From Icerya purchasi (taxonomy: Eukaryota > Arthropoda > Insecta > Hemiptera > Monophlebidae): a stretch of DNA of 64,000 nt. The notes below the pieces were generated by a model that was not told the origin of the DNA, did no database searches, and worked only from the letters and a program-made list of their open reading frames with translations. The position numbers and the translations under genes are program-made. Shown here piece by piece: positions 55,020-64,000 of the stretch. The stretch spans positions 448,187,292 to 448,251,291 of the forward strand of contig CM077115.1 of assembly GCA_039619475.1 (NCBI GenBank). Reading direction: 5' to 3'. The first letter of the stretch is position 1; every line of letters begins with the position of its first letter.

Positions 55020-55990
55020 AACGGGGACATTACCTCTAAAATACAGTCACTCGTTAATCGTAGTTTATTAAAGTGGTCGATAGAAAACAAAATTGTTTGC
55101 CCTTTCAAGCCTGCTTTTCCCAACAATGTACTGCCAAAAGTAAACACAATACTCTATGTACGAGTAAATATAATTTTCCCCTTCCGTGCCTGGCGGAAGC
55201 TAATAGGTTACCACTGCTCCCACCACGGGACCAGTACCCAGTAAAGATAAATGTATCACTATTAGAGTACAATAACTCACGAACACCTGCAGAAGATCTC
55301 AAAAAGAAGACAATTGAGGTGATTAACAGATATGAAGATTTTACAAAGGCGTGTACAGGTAAATTGTCATCAGCAGCGTGCGCCTGCGAAATTAATGGAG
55401 TACTGGTAGGGGTCCGTTTAAATGATGCTTGTTCGGTACTGGATGCAGAAATGTTTGCAACTCTGCTGTCTCCAGGAGTATTCTAACGCTCAACGGAGAA
55501 AGATACTGTGGTTATTACTGATTCTCTGTCCACCATACAAAGTCTACATAATATTAATAACGTAGAAGAATCAATCGCGCAAAAAATTCAAGAAACTCTA
55601 CTATTGCTAGACCAGAAGGGCTACCGTATCAAGTTTCTGTGGATCTCTGCACAAACTCAGATCCCAGGGAATGAGCGCGCAATCTAGAAACTTGGTCTGC
55701 TATGTTATCTCCGATGTCGCATAAATCGGAAGGCCCCGATACGTTCCTACACGAAAGAATAACTGAGCAGTGGAGCAAAGAATGGATGTCAAAGACTACG
55801 TTCTTAGGCCAAATAAAGCCCCGATGATCGAACCATGATAGCCGCCGATAAATAGCCCGCGTGTCGAATATACAATTATCAATCGGCTAAGAATAGGGCA
55901 TATAAAAGTCAGAAATACATACTGCGAAGGATAACTCTCCCTAACACGTGTCCATACTGTGCAGAATTAAAATATCCGTCAGTACGTCAT
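55020..55990 (+). pseudogene. I-like LINE relic with internal deletion
   Basis: NRSLLKWSIENKIVCPFQA resembles the end of the RT fingers block. After a deletion it passes to a spacer, VKINVSLLEYNN, and an RNase H with the start FTKACTGKLSSAACACEING, VRLNDACSVLDAEMFA (glutamate motif), VITDSLSTIQSL (aspartate) and FLWISAQTQIPGNER (His replaced by Gln, last aspartate motif broken). The end has CPYCAELKYPSVRHN, a CxxC...H remnant. Sequence relationships are closest to LINE-B type. RT palm motifs are missing. Confidence 0.7.
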
Positions 55991-56628
55991 AATTGAATGC
56001 TGCCGTTTTAATGCAGTCCGCCCAAGCACTTTCATATCGTTAACAAAAATATTAAACAACAAATCATAATATAACACTTTGAAAAAGTTCAATCAGGATG
56101 GCGGACTGTTGGGTGGTCTTCAAGTAGCCTAGGCAGATCTCACTGTGATAACTCTAGTGGTTGAGAGAAAAACTTTAATATGCTCAGACAGCCTTAGCAG
56201 CCTCTTAGCGCTCAGTTATAGTAGTTTTAATTACCGCTGTCACCCACTGATCTACGATATTAAGTTTAAATACACACAAATTATAGATAAGGGAGGTACC
56301 GTAAAGTTCTGTTGGATTCCTAGTCACCGCGGAATCACATTCTTAATGATATAGCTGATCAAGCAGCTAAGGAAGCGGCATTAAACGGGGTAGTATACCC
56401 CTTTATACCATCTACGGACCTTTTGGACATTGTTAAAAGGAACAGCTGTACTGATTGGAAGAACTTCGTTAATAGTTCGCCTAGTTTAGGCAAGACATAC
56501 GAAATTGTCCAATTATCTCTACCAAGTATGCCTTGGTATAATAATATTACTTCTATCCTGCCTAACTTAATTCGACGTTTTGTCACTACTATCTGCAGAC
56601 TTCGTTCAGGTCATACTAGAGTGCGGCT

Positions 56629-57082
56629 TAGTGATGGGCAACTTCGAAATGTTTCATTCGAATTATTCGAGATTGTTCGATGACTTCGAATGCATTCGAT
56701 TGTTCAGTAGTTGCATTCGAAATGTTATTTTATTCGAATAATTCATTCGTATTCATAACAATCATTCGAATTGCTATTTCTCTCGGAAGAATCTGGTCGA
56801 TGTTTAACGAATACTTCATTCGTTTGTGTTCGGATAGTTTCGGTTTTTATTCGAATAATCCATTCCTATTCGCAACAATCATTCGAAATGTTATTTCTCT
56901 CTGAAAAATCTAGTCGATGTTTAACGAATAATTCATTCGTTTTGTGTTCGGATAATTTCGGTTTATATTCGACTAATTCATTCGGATTCACCACAATCAT
57001 TCGAATGAAAATCATTCGATTGTTTTTTTGACGATTGTCGATTGTTTCGATTGTAAAAACATTTCGAAATCGCACATCACTA
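56629..57082. mobile_element. hAT MITE with repeated CATTCGAA words
   Basis: Left end TAGTGATGGGCAACTTCGAA and reverse complement of the right end TAGTGATGTGCGATTTCGAA form the terminal repeat. A perfect 8-bp direct repeat, GTGCGGCT, flanks it at 56621-56628 and 57083-57090, inside the LINE-C coding relic. The 454-bp interior is non-coding and built from many copies of TTATTCGAATAATTCATTCG and ATCATTCGAATG-like words. The longer block around 56720-56850 is repeated around 56850-56960. Ends and target size fit the hAT superfamily. Confidence 0.9.
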
Positions 57083-57459
57083 GTGCGGCTTAATTTTTTC
57101 GATGGTAACCATTTTCACTCAAATTGTAGCGATCATGTAAGCACAGCGTATCGCGAAGATATCAACCACTTGTTATTCAGTTGTGAGGCCCTATCTACGG
57201 ATAGAGTTCTCCTTTTTGATCAGCTGATGTGCTGTGGTTTATATCCTCCATTCTGCATTTTTCAATTACTTGTTTGTGGTGATCACACGTTGTTTATCCT
57301 TTTTTCATTTATCAAAAGAAATGAAATTGCAATTTAAAAATCCGATATTTTCTTTTTTTTTTTTTTTTTTTTTTAATTTTATTTTGTCTACTCCGGGCGG
57401 AGTGATTACTCCATTTCTATTGGCGTTATTGTTGATTATCGAGTTTGTTTCATCGAGCA

Positions 57460-57605
57460 TTGTGGGCGCTGCTCTGCAGTTGTGGCCATATTGCGAGATG
57501 TGTTCGATGTTAATTTGTATTTTCTTTTTCTTTCTGTTTTCTTAAATTTCATCTGAGCATTGTGGGCACTGCTCTGCAGTTGCGGCCATATTGAAGGACG
57601 AAGTT
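57460..57605. repeat. Two-copy tandem duplication in the LINE-C 3' region
   Basis: GAGCATTGTGGGCGCTGCTC and GCAGTTGTGGCCATATTG at about 57460 recur at about 57556 with small changes. The unit is roughly 95-100 bp, with T-rich spacer between the conserved parts. Confidence 0.7.
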
Positions 57606-57776
57606 ACTTCCTTTATACTGACTATCCAGTAGTATAAGTAATATTTAAATAATTAGAGATAGAAAGAAGAAAATGTTTTCTTACTTTTTTTTTTCTTTTG
57701 TTTCCGTGAATTCAGTATGATTTGAACGTTGCCTGCTGGCCAAATGAAGTTATATTGTTCAGGCCAAAAAAAAACA

Positions 57777-58319
57777 AAAACTAGTGGTTAAAAATGGTAA
57801 TACAATGGAAAAAAAATAGTGACGAATCTCGAAATTTTTTTTTCTGATACCGCTCTGGACTTAAAATACCCATCATCCGCAATTAAATTCGAATAAAAAT
57901 ACAGAACTTAAAAATTTTTATATTCCGTTTAAGAAAAAAAAATAAATAAAAGAGTTATTTAAACGCAAAATTTCCTATATTAATTTGAATTAATTATGCA
58001 ATCGTGAAATTTTGGTTTCGACTTAAGTATCTAGAACAACGAGACAGGTTTCTAGGTTTGCGAATGAGTGAAGCAATGTTTTAATCCGGTTTAGTGTTGT
58101 AAAACGTTTGACTGACTTTGTTGTCGGTATTGTAAGACCGCACAACTTGAACATTTCTTTAAAACCGGTTTTTAAATTATCATCCGTTAAAAATATTTTC
58201 ATAATAATATTAAGCCGACATGTTAATATTAATCCATTAGGGTAAAAAAAAAAAAAAATGTCTTTCCGTTAAAATATGCGCTTTACTCTTTTCTATAACT
58301 GTGGCGTTTTCGATTTTAG
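57777..58319. other. No gene recognised
   Basis: AT-rich sequence with poly-A/T tracts. Nothing else can be supported. Confidence 0.35.
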
Positions 58320-59032
58320 TTATATGTATTAATTGAAAGAATTCTAGAAAAAAAAAAAAAATTTGAATATAGAAAAATAAATTATTGTTTTTTTTTTTTT
58401 TTTTTTTTTTTAATACTAAATTTACACATATAAATCTAGGCGCCGTGTGTAACTACCTGGGCTATTACGGCACCTAGACTCACTTGAAATTACAGAAGAC
58501 GGTGCAGTCTGTTCGATGCTGCAAAATTCAACACTGCCCGAACACAATCCCGGTAGTTCGACAACAGACGGTGGGTTGGGGTATGACTAGAAGCACGGGA
58601 AGTATGCCGGCACCATTTCAGCAGATGCTCTACAGTTGGTCAGGCCATGAGCCCGCACAGAGGGCAAGTGACCGGAGGGGGAGCTCCTTCAAAGACGTGA
58701 TTGTGTGATAGTGCAGTGTGCCCCAGACGCAGTCTCGATAGGATCGAGAAATCCCTATATGTGACGGGGAACGGCGGCCACCATGGGTCGGTGTCCGACT
58801 TTATGGACCTGAACCAGGTTGTTTGTTCCAACCATAGTTTGCTCGATTATTAATTATTGATAAGTAAAATAAATAGGTTAAGTAAATATTACACGATTAT
58901 GTGTATGTATAAGTTAATTTAAGATGGTAAAATGTCAAATAGGATAATTCGTCGACAAGCGTTTTAGCTTGACAAAAATTTTTGTATGTAAAAAATTATA
59001 AATACATATTTTTAAAAAAAAAAAAAAAAAAA
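58320..59032 (+). mobile_element. Retroposon 3' end, second copy, split by LINE-B
   Basis: Segments 58320-58388 and 58853-59012, joined, are similar to the reverse complement of about 2409-2660, and this copy ends with an A run at 59013-59032. Key words are TTTGAATATAG, AATTATTGATAAGTAAAATA, GTCAAATAGGATAATTCGTC and TTTTAGCTTGAC. The LINE-B fragment at 58389-58852 interrupts it. The family is unassigned. Confidence 0.65.
58389..58852 (-). mobile_element. Short 5'-truncated LINE-B copy nested in the retroposon
   Basis: Poly-T at 58388-58412 marks the 3' end. The - strand frame at 58640-58831 reads SIKSDTDPWWPPFPVTYRDF, SILSRLRLGHTALSHNHVFE, GAPPPVTCPLCG, the C-terminal block of LINE-B (TEPWWPEKSISRRDFCALSR, LRIGHTAMSHN, CPFCG). 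A direct repeat, AATTATTG, at about 58380-58387 and 58853-58860 flanks it. The rest of the Cys/His cluster is lost by a frameshift. Confidence 0.8.
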
Positions 59033-59044
59033 TTGGAATTTTTT

Positions 59045-59705
59045 TAGCGTTGAGTAGCTTAAAAAAGCGGGGACTGGTGCAGTTGACGTCACCAACCCCA
59101 ATTTGTGCCCCGGTGCTCAAAACTCACCCCAATTTGTGTTCAGCTGCTCAAAACTCACCCCAATTTCTGTCTTGGAGCCCAAAGTTACCCCAAGTTTTTC
59201 ACAACTTCCCCCGAGTTTCCCCCGAGTGTCAAGGTTTCCCCCGATTTTCTCGGGCAGTTCCACTAATCCGAACCCCCTTTTGTGTCCAGGTGTCCAAAAT
59301 TCACCTAAATTTGTGTCCAGGTCTCCAAAATTCCCCCAAGTTTCCTCCGATTCCTCCGAGTTTACCCCCAATTTCCCTGGACAGTTCTGCTAATCCGAAC
59401 CATAATTCCCATCAAGGTAGTCAAAATTCACCCCCAATTAGTGTACAGGTGCTAAAAATTAACCCCAATTTCTCTTTTAGAGCCCAAAGTTACCCCCAAG
59501 TTTCCCCCGATTTCACGGATTTCTTCCGAGTTTTCCCTGTTTACCCCTGATTCCCCTGGTCAGTTCCGCTAATTCGATCCCTAATTCCCATCAAGGTATT
59601 CAAAACTCACCCCCAATTAGTTTACAGGTGCTGAAAGTTCACCCCAATTTGTATCCATATAGTTAAAATTCACCCAAGTTTCCCCAAAATTTCTTCAAAT
59701 TTTCC
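59045..59705. repeat. Degenerate nested tandem repeat
   Basis: Short units like CAAAATTCACCCCAATTTGT GTCC recur every 30-45 bp. A larger unit beginning CAGTTCCGCTAATCCGA recurs at about 59255, 59384 and 59557. The C-rich units give rise to an open frame (59050-59550, Pro/Ser-rich) that I take to be an artefact. Confidence 0.75.
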
Positions 59706-60540
59706 CGATTCCCCGTTCATACTGTTATCTGTAAATGCGCCGCACCGTTTCCACGCATATATTCAACATACCCTTAGCCGCCATGAAAGTGTACTCGCTT
59801 TCCCATACCCGCACCTTCTATCATCATGTGTATGTATTATACATGACTCTGAGTGTAATATATGTAGCATACTTTTTAATTTTCATTTTTCGAGGTTGGG
59901 AGGGGTAAAATTTTGCCGGAGTGATAAAAACGTTTGAATCTCAACACTTAGAACCCAAAATTTAAAGGAATTTTCCGAGTCGTGCTCCGTTCCGGCATTT
60001 TTTTTTTTTTAATTTTATTTTTAAAGAAAATATTTGAACGTTCCATCAGTCGAATGAGAGCGGGCGAGTGTGCTGCTACGAGATGTATTATGTAAGCGCG
60101 ACCGCGGCTGTAATGGAAATATTTAAATGTTCCAGCAACTAGTTGAAACTGTCACCAGGTGAGGTGAATTCCAGTCGTTCGTTTTGAAATTAACTAGCCG
60201 ATCATCTATGCACACTCTCACACGCCACCGATAGAAACCTGTTCACGATCGCTACAAGTTCATACACACGCACGTACACACTGCCACCTGATATATATTT
60301 TTCGTCTTTTTCCGCTTCCGACCTAATATTCAATCCGATGATTTTTTTTTTTTCCATATTCTCCATTCGTTGCGTTGCAAAAGCACACCGTCCATTCCTG
60401 CACACATATCAAGCATTGAGTTAACCTGTACAAAGGTACACTGTACTATTCCACACACGCTCCGTTCGCCGCCGAAATAAACGCCGCGATAACACATCCA
60501 CACACACACGCACACACACACACATACACATACACACCAC
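59706..60540. other. No gene recognised; (CA)n at the right edge
   Basis: AT-rich sequence with a (CA)n tract at 60500-60536. Open frames on the - strand here are made of the CA repeat. Confidence 0.35.
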
Positions 60541-61300
60541 CACTTCGTACATATTTTATTTTCGAGTCTAAGTATTATAGAATTAGCCTAAGTATACTTT
60601 TCTTTTACGCTTCTGTTCATTTCTTCCGAACGTTCATAATTTTTATATTTTTTATTACTCTGATTCTAAAAATAAATCTGTCAATGTATTACCCACTCTC
60701 TCACTCGCACAGAATGTACCCTCCCACTCATTTGCTACAGGTACTTCTCATATCGTTCTTAATAATTTTTTTCAAATCTAATATTATAGAATCAGCCTAA
60801 TTATATTTTTTTTCGCTTCCAATCATTTCCTCCATCCGTTGATAATTTTCTTATTTTATTTTTTTCTCAGGTTCTAAAAATAAATCCGTTGATATCTTCA
60901 CTAGTATGATTGTGTAAACATCTTTTAACGGCATTCCTCATATTGTTCATAATAATTTTTCATGTCTATGTATTATGGAATTAGTCTAAAATATATTTTT
61001 TCCCCTCTAAAGTCTTTTTCCAAACGTAAGTATTCAAAAATTAATTCGAGTATATTTTTATTTAACGCTGTTTCATATTTTTCCTCTCCCCTATCCACCC
61101 TACACAAATTTCAATTCTTTTCTATTATTTTTTATGAGTGCATCCCCCTGAAACTACAGTGAAACCATACCATTCATTCCCACGCACCCATCTGCTAACA
61201 ATGATTTTCTCATCATTCATAATAATTTTTTTCGAATCTGTTAGTTTAAGATTATTTCATTTTTTTCAAACTCTAAATATTTTTTTTTTTTTCAATGTCT
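60541..61300. repeat. Degenerate ~195-bp tandem repeat
   Basis: A block with TCATAATAATTTTT followed by a TATTATAGAATTAGCCTAA-like word and a T-rich, C-containing stretch recurs near 60548, 60745, 60935 and 61208. Spacing is about 190-200 bp, with one larger step. Units have diverged strongly. Similar words return between 62880 and the end of the window. Confidence 0.5.
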
Positions 61301-61764
61301 TCCATATTTCCCCCCAATATGTCCGCATACACTCATAATGCAAAGGTACTCTGCTTATTTCCTTGCATGAATGTTGCTATGCCGCTGTTTTCGATCATGT
61401 GTCAAGGTCATCGAGTCTGCCCGGATCTTCTCCTTCATATCTTTTGTAGAAAAACCGGTTGACATGTACACACCTACACACAAACACCCATAACCCAAAG
61501 ATCACCTGTAAATTTCGTTCATTTGCGTATGTAACCAGCTTTCACCAAAGGAATGTGGTTTTTCTGGTGCAACCCGCCCTCCTCAAAGACATGCATCGAG
61601 CTAGAATCTCGAAAGGATCTGTTCAGGCAGTCAGTATTAGTGTTACATTAAACGTGTAGAATTTGTTGAAGCTGTGTTCTTCACGCACTAATAAAAGTTT
61701 GCTCTAACGTTGAAAGTAATAATTTTCTACATTCTTAGTAAAAAGTTAAACATATTATTCAAAC
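61301..61764. other. Leader region of a possible gene, otherwise empty
   Basis: No motif recognised. The base composition is more even around 61380-61660. The stretch ends in an A-rich leader (ATTCAAACATGA) before the ORF at 61765. Confidence 0.3.
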
Positions 61765-62205
61765 ATGAATAACAATATCGATTCGATTGATATTAAAGTC
61801 GACGAATTTATTCAGAATTCATTTTCGAGTGATAGTGTCTCGCATACAACTTCATCACCTCCATCACAGCAATCAGATGATGGTTATACAGCAGAAGGAT
61901 CAACATCTTCTGTACATAATATCATTGGTCCTGTATTATTGTCAGAACAAGCAGATATAGCGGAATATTTTGTAGATATCAGCATTCATATAGATTATGA
62001 TTATAGTTTTCGAGTAACTGAACTAGCAATGATTGATATGTCTGGTGGAAAGTGTTTGCATACACTGTATAAGCCAAGCAGAGCATGGCATGCATCAAAA
62101 ATGCCACATTTACAATGTTCTTCGATGAGTCATTACTTGAAAAATCCTTCATTATTTCTCTATCTCCCCCCTCCCCCCACCCTTCTTAACTTAAAGTACT
62201 GGTAA
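61765..62205 (+). CDS. Hypothetical 146-residue protein, unassigned
   Basis: The start ATG has an A-rich leader (CAAACATGA) with A at -3. The N-terminal third is acidic and Ser/Thr-rich (SSPPSQQSDDGYTAEGSTSS), followed by EQADIAEYFVDISIHIDY and YSFRVTELAMIDMSGGKCLH, TLYKPSRAWH. The second part feels like a folded domain: alternating strands and a pattern ELA.ID...GK..H..Y.P.R.W that I have seen in proteins of repeated insect elements, but I cannot name it. The last 20 residues (LYLPPPPTLLNLKYW) look like non-coding read-through, so the frame may be truncated or contain a splice site before 62150. It could be the only non-LINE coding sequence of host or viral-like origin here. Confidence 0.35.
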   Translation: MNNNIDSIDIKVDEFIQNSFSSDSVSHTTSSPPSQQSDDGYTAEGSTSSVHNIIGPVLLSEQADIAEYFVDISIHIDYDYSFRVTELAMIDMSGGKCLHTLYKPSRAWHASKMPHLQCSSMSHYLKNPSLFLYLPPPPTLLNLKYW

Positions 62206-62879
62206 TGATGAATATTACAAAAATCTGAACCAGTTGTGTAAAGTGTACATATAATTATTGTCTAATTTTCGAATATAATCCCACATAATTTGTTCATATC
62301 TTTTTAGATTAAAAAATTTTATTTTTTATTTTTTCTATAACAAACGAATCTAACTGTTCAACTTTTTCATGTACATCACGTACATCAAGTATTTTCCACA
62401 GCTGTGTGAGTTTTCATTAATTTGTAAGTCACAACCTAAGACCTGGAGAGTTCTCTCAAATTTTTTTAAATCTTTCATAATCACATTTTTATAAAAATAT
62501 GTATTAAGTTCACATGTTATTTTATATTTTTTTATTTCACAAATATTTTGTCTATGAGGTGTGTTGATCAATAGAGCAACAGGTAGAAAACCTACTAGCT
62601 TACGAGACACAGCATGTTCAAAGAAAAAAACGAGCCAGCACAAGCAGATCAGAGTTGCAACGGGCGAATGAGAGATATATTCTCGAGAACAACAGCTTGA
62701 TTATAAAAAACGTCGAAGATACATGCATCTATCAGTGAACAATTATCACATCAAACATAAAAAGGTTGACTAAAAGATTATTATTTTCTTTTATCCTTCA
62801 TTCTCGCCACTATTACCACTTGCGCCCCACTGTCAAGACCTCTGAACATACATTACTAACCTCGCCGATACTATAATAT
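62206..62879. other. Spacer with a possible coding scrap
   Basis: In one + strand frame, around 62610-62690, HVQRKKRASTSRSELQRANE RYILENN is read, a charged helix-like piece reminiscent of the N-terminal regions of Helitron or similar proteins, but it is short. The words GCAACGGGCGAAT and AGAGATA also occur at 48907-48926. No conclusion. Confidence 0.2.
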
Positions 62880-64000
62880 TTTTTCTCTGTGTTATTAAAT
62901 TAACCCAAGTATATATTTATTCAATTGTTACGCAAACTTTTGTTCAAATCTTTTGTAATATGTTGTGCACACATTTATAACCCGCAGACACTACTCCCTT
63001 CATTACCACGATTACATCTCTTTCATTGTTACTTATCATAACATAGTTTTTCCTGAAATTGTAGAAAAATTCTCTTCGCCCCATTCTTCCAGGGTGATTT
63101 ATTTTCAAATTTCAAATCACGCATAATTATTTTAGAATCAAATTAAGTATATTTTATCATTTCCAAAAAATCAATCATCTCTGTACAAGACATTAACTTA
63201 TTTTCACATCAAACATATTATTTTTTTTAATCTACCGTACATATTATTTTTTATCATTTAAATTTTTTTCTCAATTCACAAATAGCTAACCTATAGAAAA
63301 CATATTGTTGTAAACATACATGACAAACTCACTCCTCATAATTACATCGTGTATTAATTTTTTCTTCATTTTTTTTTTACCATCATGAAATTGTAGTAGT
63401 ATTTTTAATTTTTTTATTTTCCATATATGACAAAAGTAATAGAATCACGGCATCTATGAATGTATACACCGTACGCTTCCAATAACCTATCATGCTTTTT
63501 TTTTTTAAATTAGTCCAAGCATACTACTTTTTTAATATCAAAGCCGATCATACATCATCTTTTCTTCTATATAATCACTAATCTATGAAAACACTTCGTT
63601 CGTTTTACTCATAGCATAGCAATCACTCCTTTTCCTTCATGCTAACAAGCTTCAAAATTTAATAATATAACACGAAATTATTCTAAATATATGTTCATGC
63701 TATTAAAATTAATATATCAATTAATCTTTATATTCCTTTTGTACATTTCTGAAAAAAATCCTACAACATGTTTTAAAATTAATCGAAGTCTAAAATCAAT
63801 TATTCTCTCATACAGTTTTTTCCAATCATACATAATTTTTTTTTCTGTATTGTCATTATTGTAAAGTCATACAAAACAACATCATATTTCTAATCATAAT
63901 GAATCCTTCATTCCATTCCGTTCATGCTATATACCATTATCATTCAATTCAACGTTATGAAATTAGTCTAAATATACATTCATGCTAGCAAAGTTATTAT
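62880..64000. repeat. AT-rich region with scattered repeat words
   Basis: TTAGTCTAAATATACATTCATGCT-like words recur at about 63130, 63515, 63680 and 63965 without strict spacing. They look like eroded copies of the repeat at 60541-61300. No gene is recognised up to the window end. Confidence 0.35.

Larger units (their letters stand above)
56145..57776 (+). pseudogene. LINE-C relic, RNase H to 3' end, with nested hAT MITE
   Basis: It starts in RNase H (TLICSDSLSSLLALSYSSFN, KFCWIPSHRGI, then DIADQAAKEAALNG in another frame) and continues to MPWYNNITSILPNLIRRFVT, TICRLRSGHTRVRL. A MITE at 56629-57082 interrupts it. After it come a CSDHVSTAYREDINHLLFSC cluster (C...H...C) and the ORF end at about 57337. 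The 3' untranslated part includes a roughly 105-bp tandem duplication (57460-57605) and ends GGCCAAATGAAGTTATATTG TTCAGGCC plus an A run at 57766-57775. Related to the - strand copy at 39672-45035. Confidence 0.75.

Noticed and set aside
59050..59550. Open frame of 166 codons, Pro/Ser-rich
   Set aside because: It is the translation of a C-rich tandem repeat. Other frames of the same repeat are also open, and there is no domain.
1..64000. CRISPR array, operons or bacterial promoters
   Set aside because: No spaced identical repeats of CRISPR type and no compact gene order. The sequence is eukaryotic repeat DNA.

Overview
This window looks like repeat-rich, AT-rich, intergenic animal DNA, most likely from an insect or another arthropod. 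I see no bacterial gene organisation and no rRNA, CRISPR or operon. I also could not recognise a confident host gene. What can be identified is almost all transposable-element sequence: RNase H-bearing LINEs (I/R1-like and I-like), jockey/CR1-like and RTE-like LINE pieces, mariners, hAT elements and their non-autonomous derivatives, a Penelope-like element and a tRNA-derived SINE. The species cannot be fixed from the sequence alone.

Layout. 0-5 kb: a LINE-A insertion with an inverted 5' part, a palindromic Penelope-like end, retroposon tails and a decayed LINE-A. 6.5-10.7 kb: a hAT transposase relic, a deleted mariner-like relic and a complete but dead mariner. 11.9-12.8 kb: a 20-bp minisatellite and a short LINE-A copy. 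14.7-22.7 kb: two non-autonomous hAT elements, three mariner relics almost end to end (one split by LINE-A), a jockey-like LINE end and a hAT C-terminal relic. 22.7-26.8 kb: almost empty. 27.2-37.8 kb: the richest block, with an I-like LINE that has a second 5' inversion, a full-length LINE-A with an open 1250-residue EN-RT-RNase H reading frame, and a 5'-truncated I-like LINE (LINE-B) with an open frame on the opposite strand. 38.8-39.0 kb: a SINE. 39.7-45.0 kb: a LINE (LINE-C) split by a 4.1-kb element with long terminal inverted repeats. 46-49.7 kb: RTE-like and CR1/jockey-like relics. 52.4-55 kb: a LINE-A relic split by a Penelope-like element that carries a hammerhead-ribozyme-like motif. 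55-59 kb: more LINE relics, one holding a hAT MITE. 59-64 kb: degenerate tandem repeats and one small unassigned ORF.

Many boundaries could be set because the target-site duplications (TSDs) survive: 12-15 bp for several LINEs, 14 bp for the SINE, 8 bp for hAT elements, TA for mariners, 10 bp for the long-TIR element and about 34 bp for the Penelope-like element. The nesting gives an order of events. LINE-A entered a mariner, hAT MITEs entered two LINEs, the long-TIR element entered LINE-C, the Penelope-like element entered LINE-A, and LINE-B entered an unidentified retroposon. Only the full-length LINE-A keeps every catalytic residue I looked for, so it is the one plausible source of activity. 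LINE-A, -B, -C and -D are working labels used here and are not database names.
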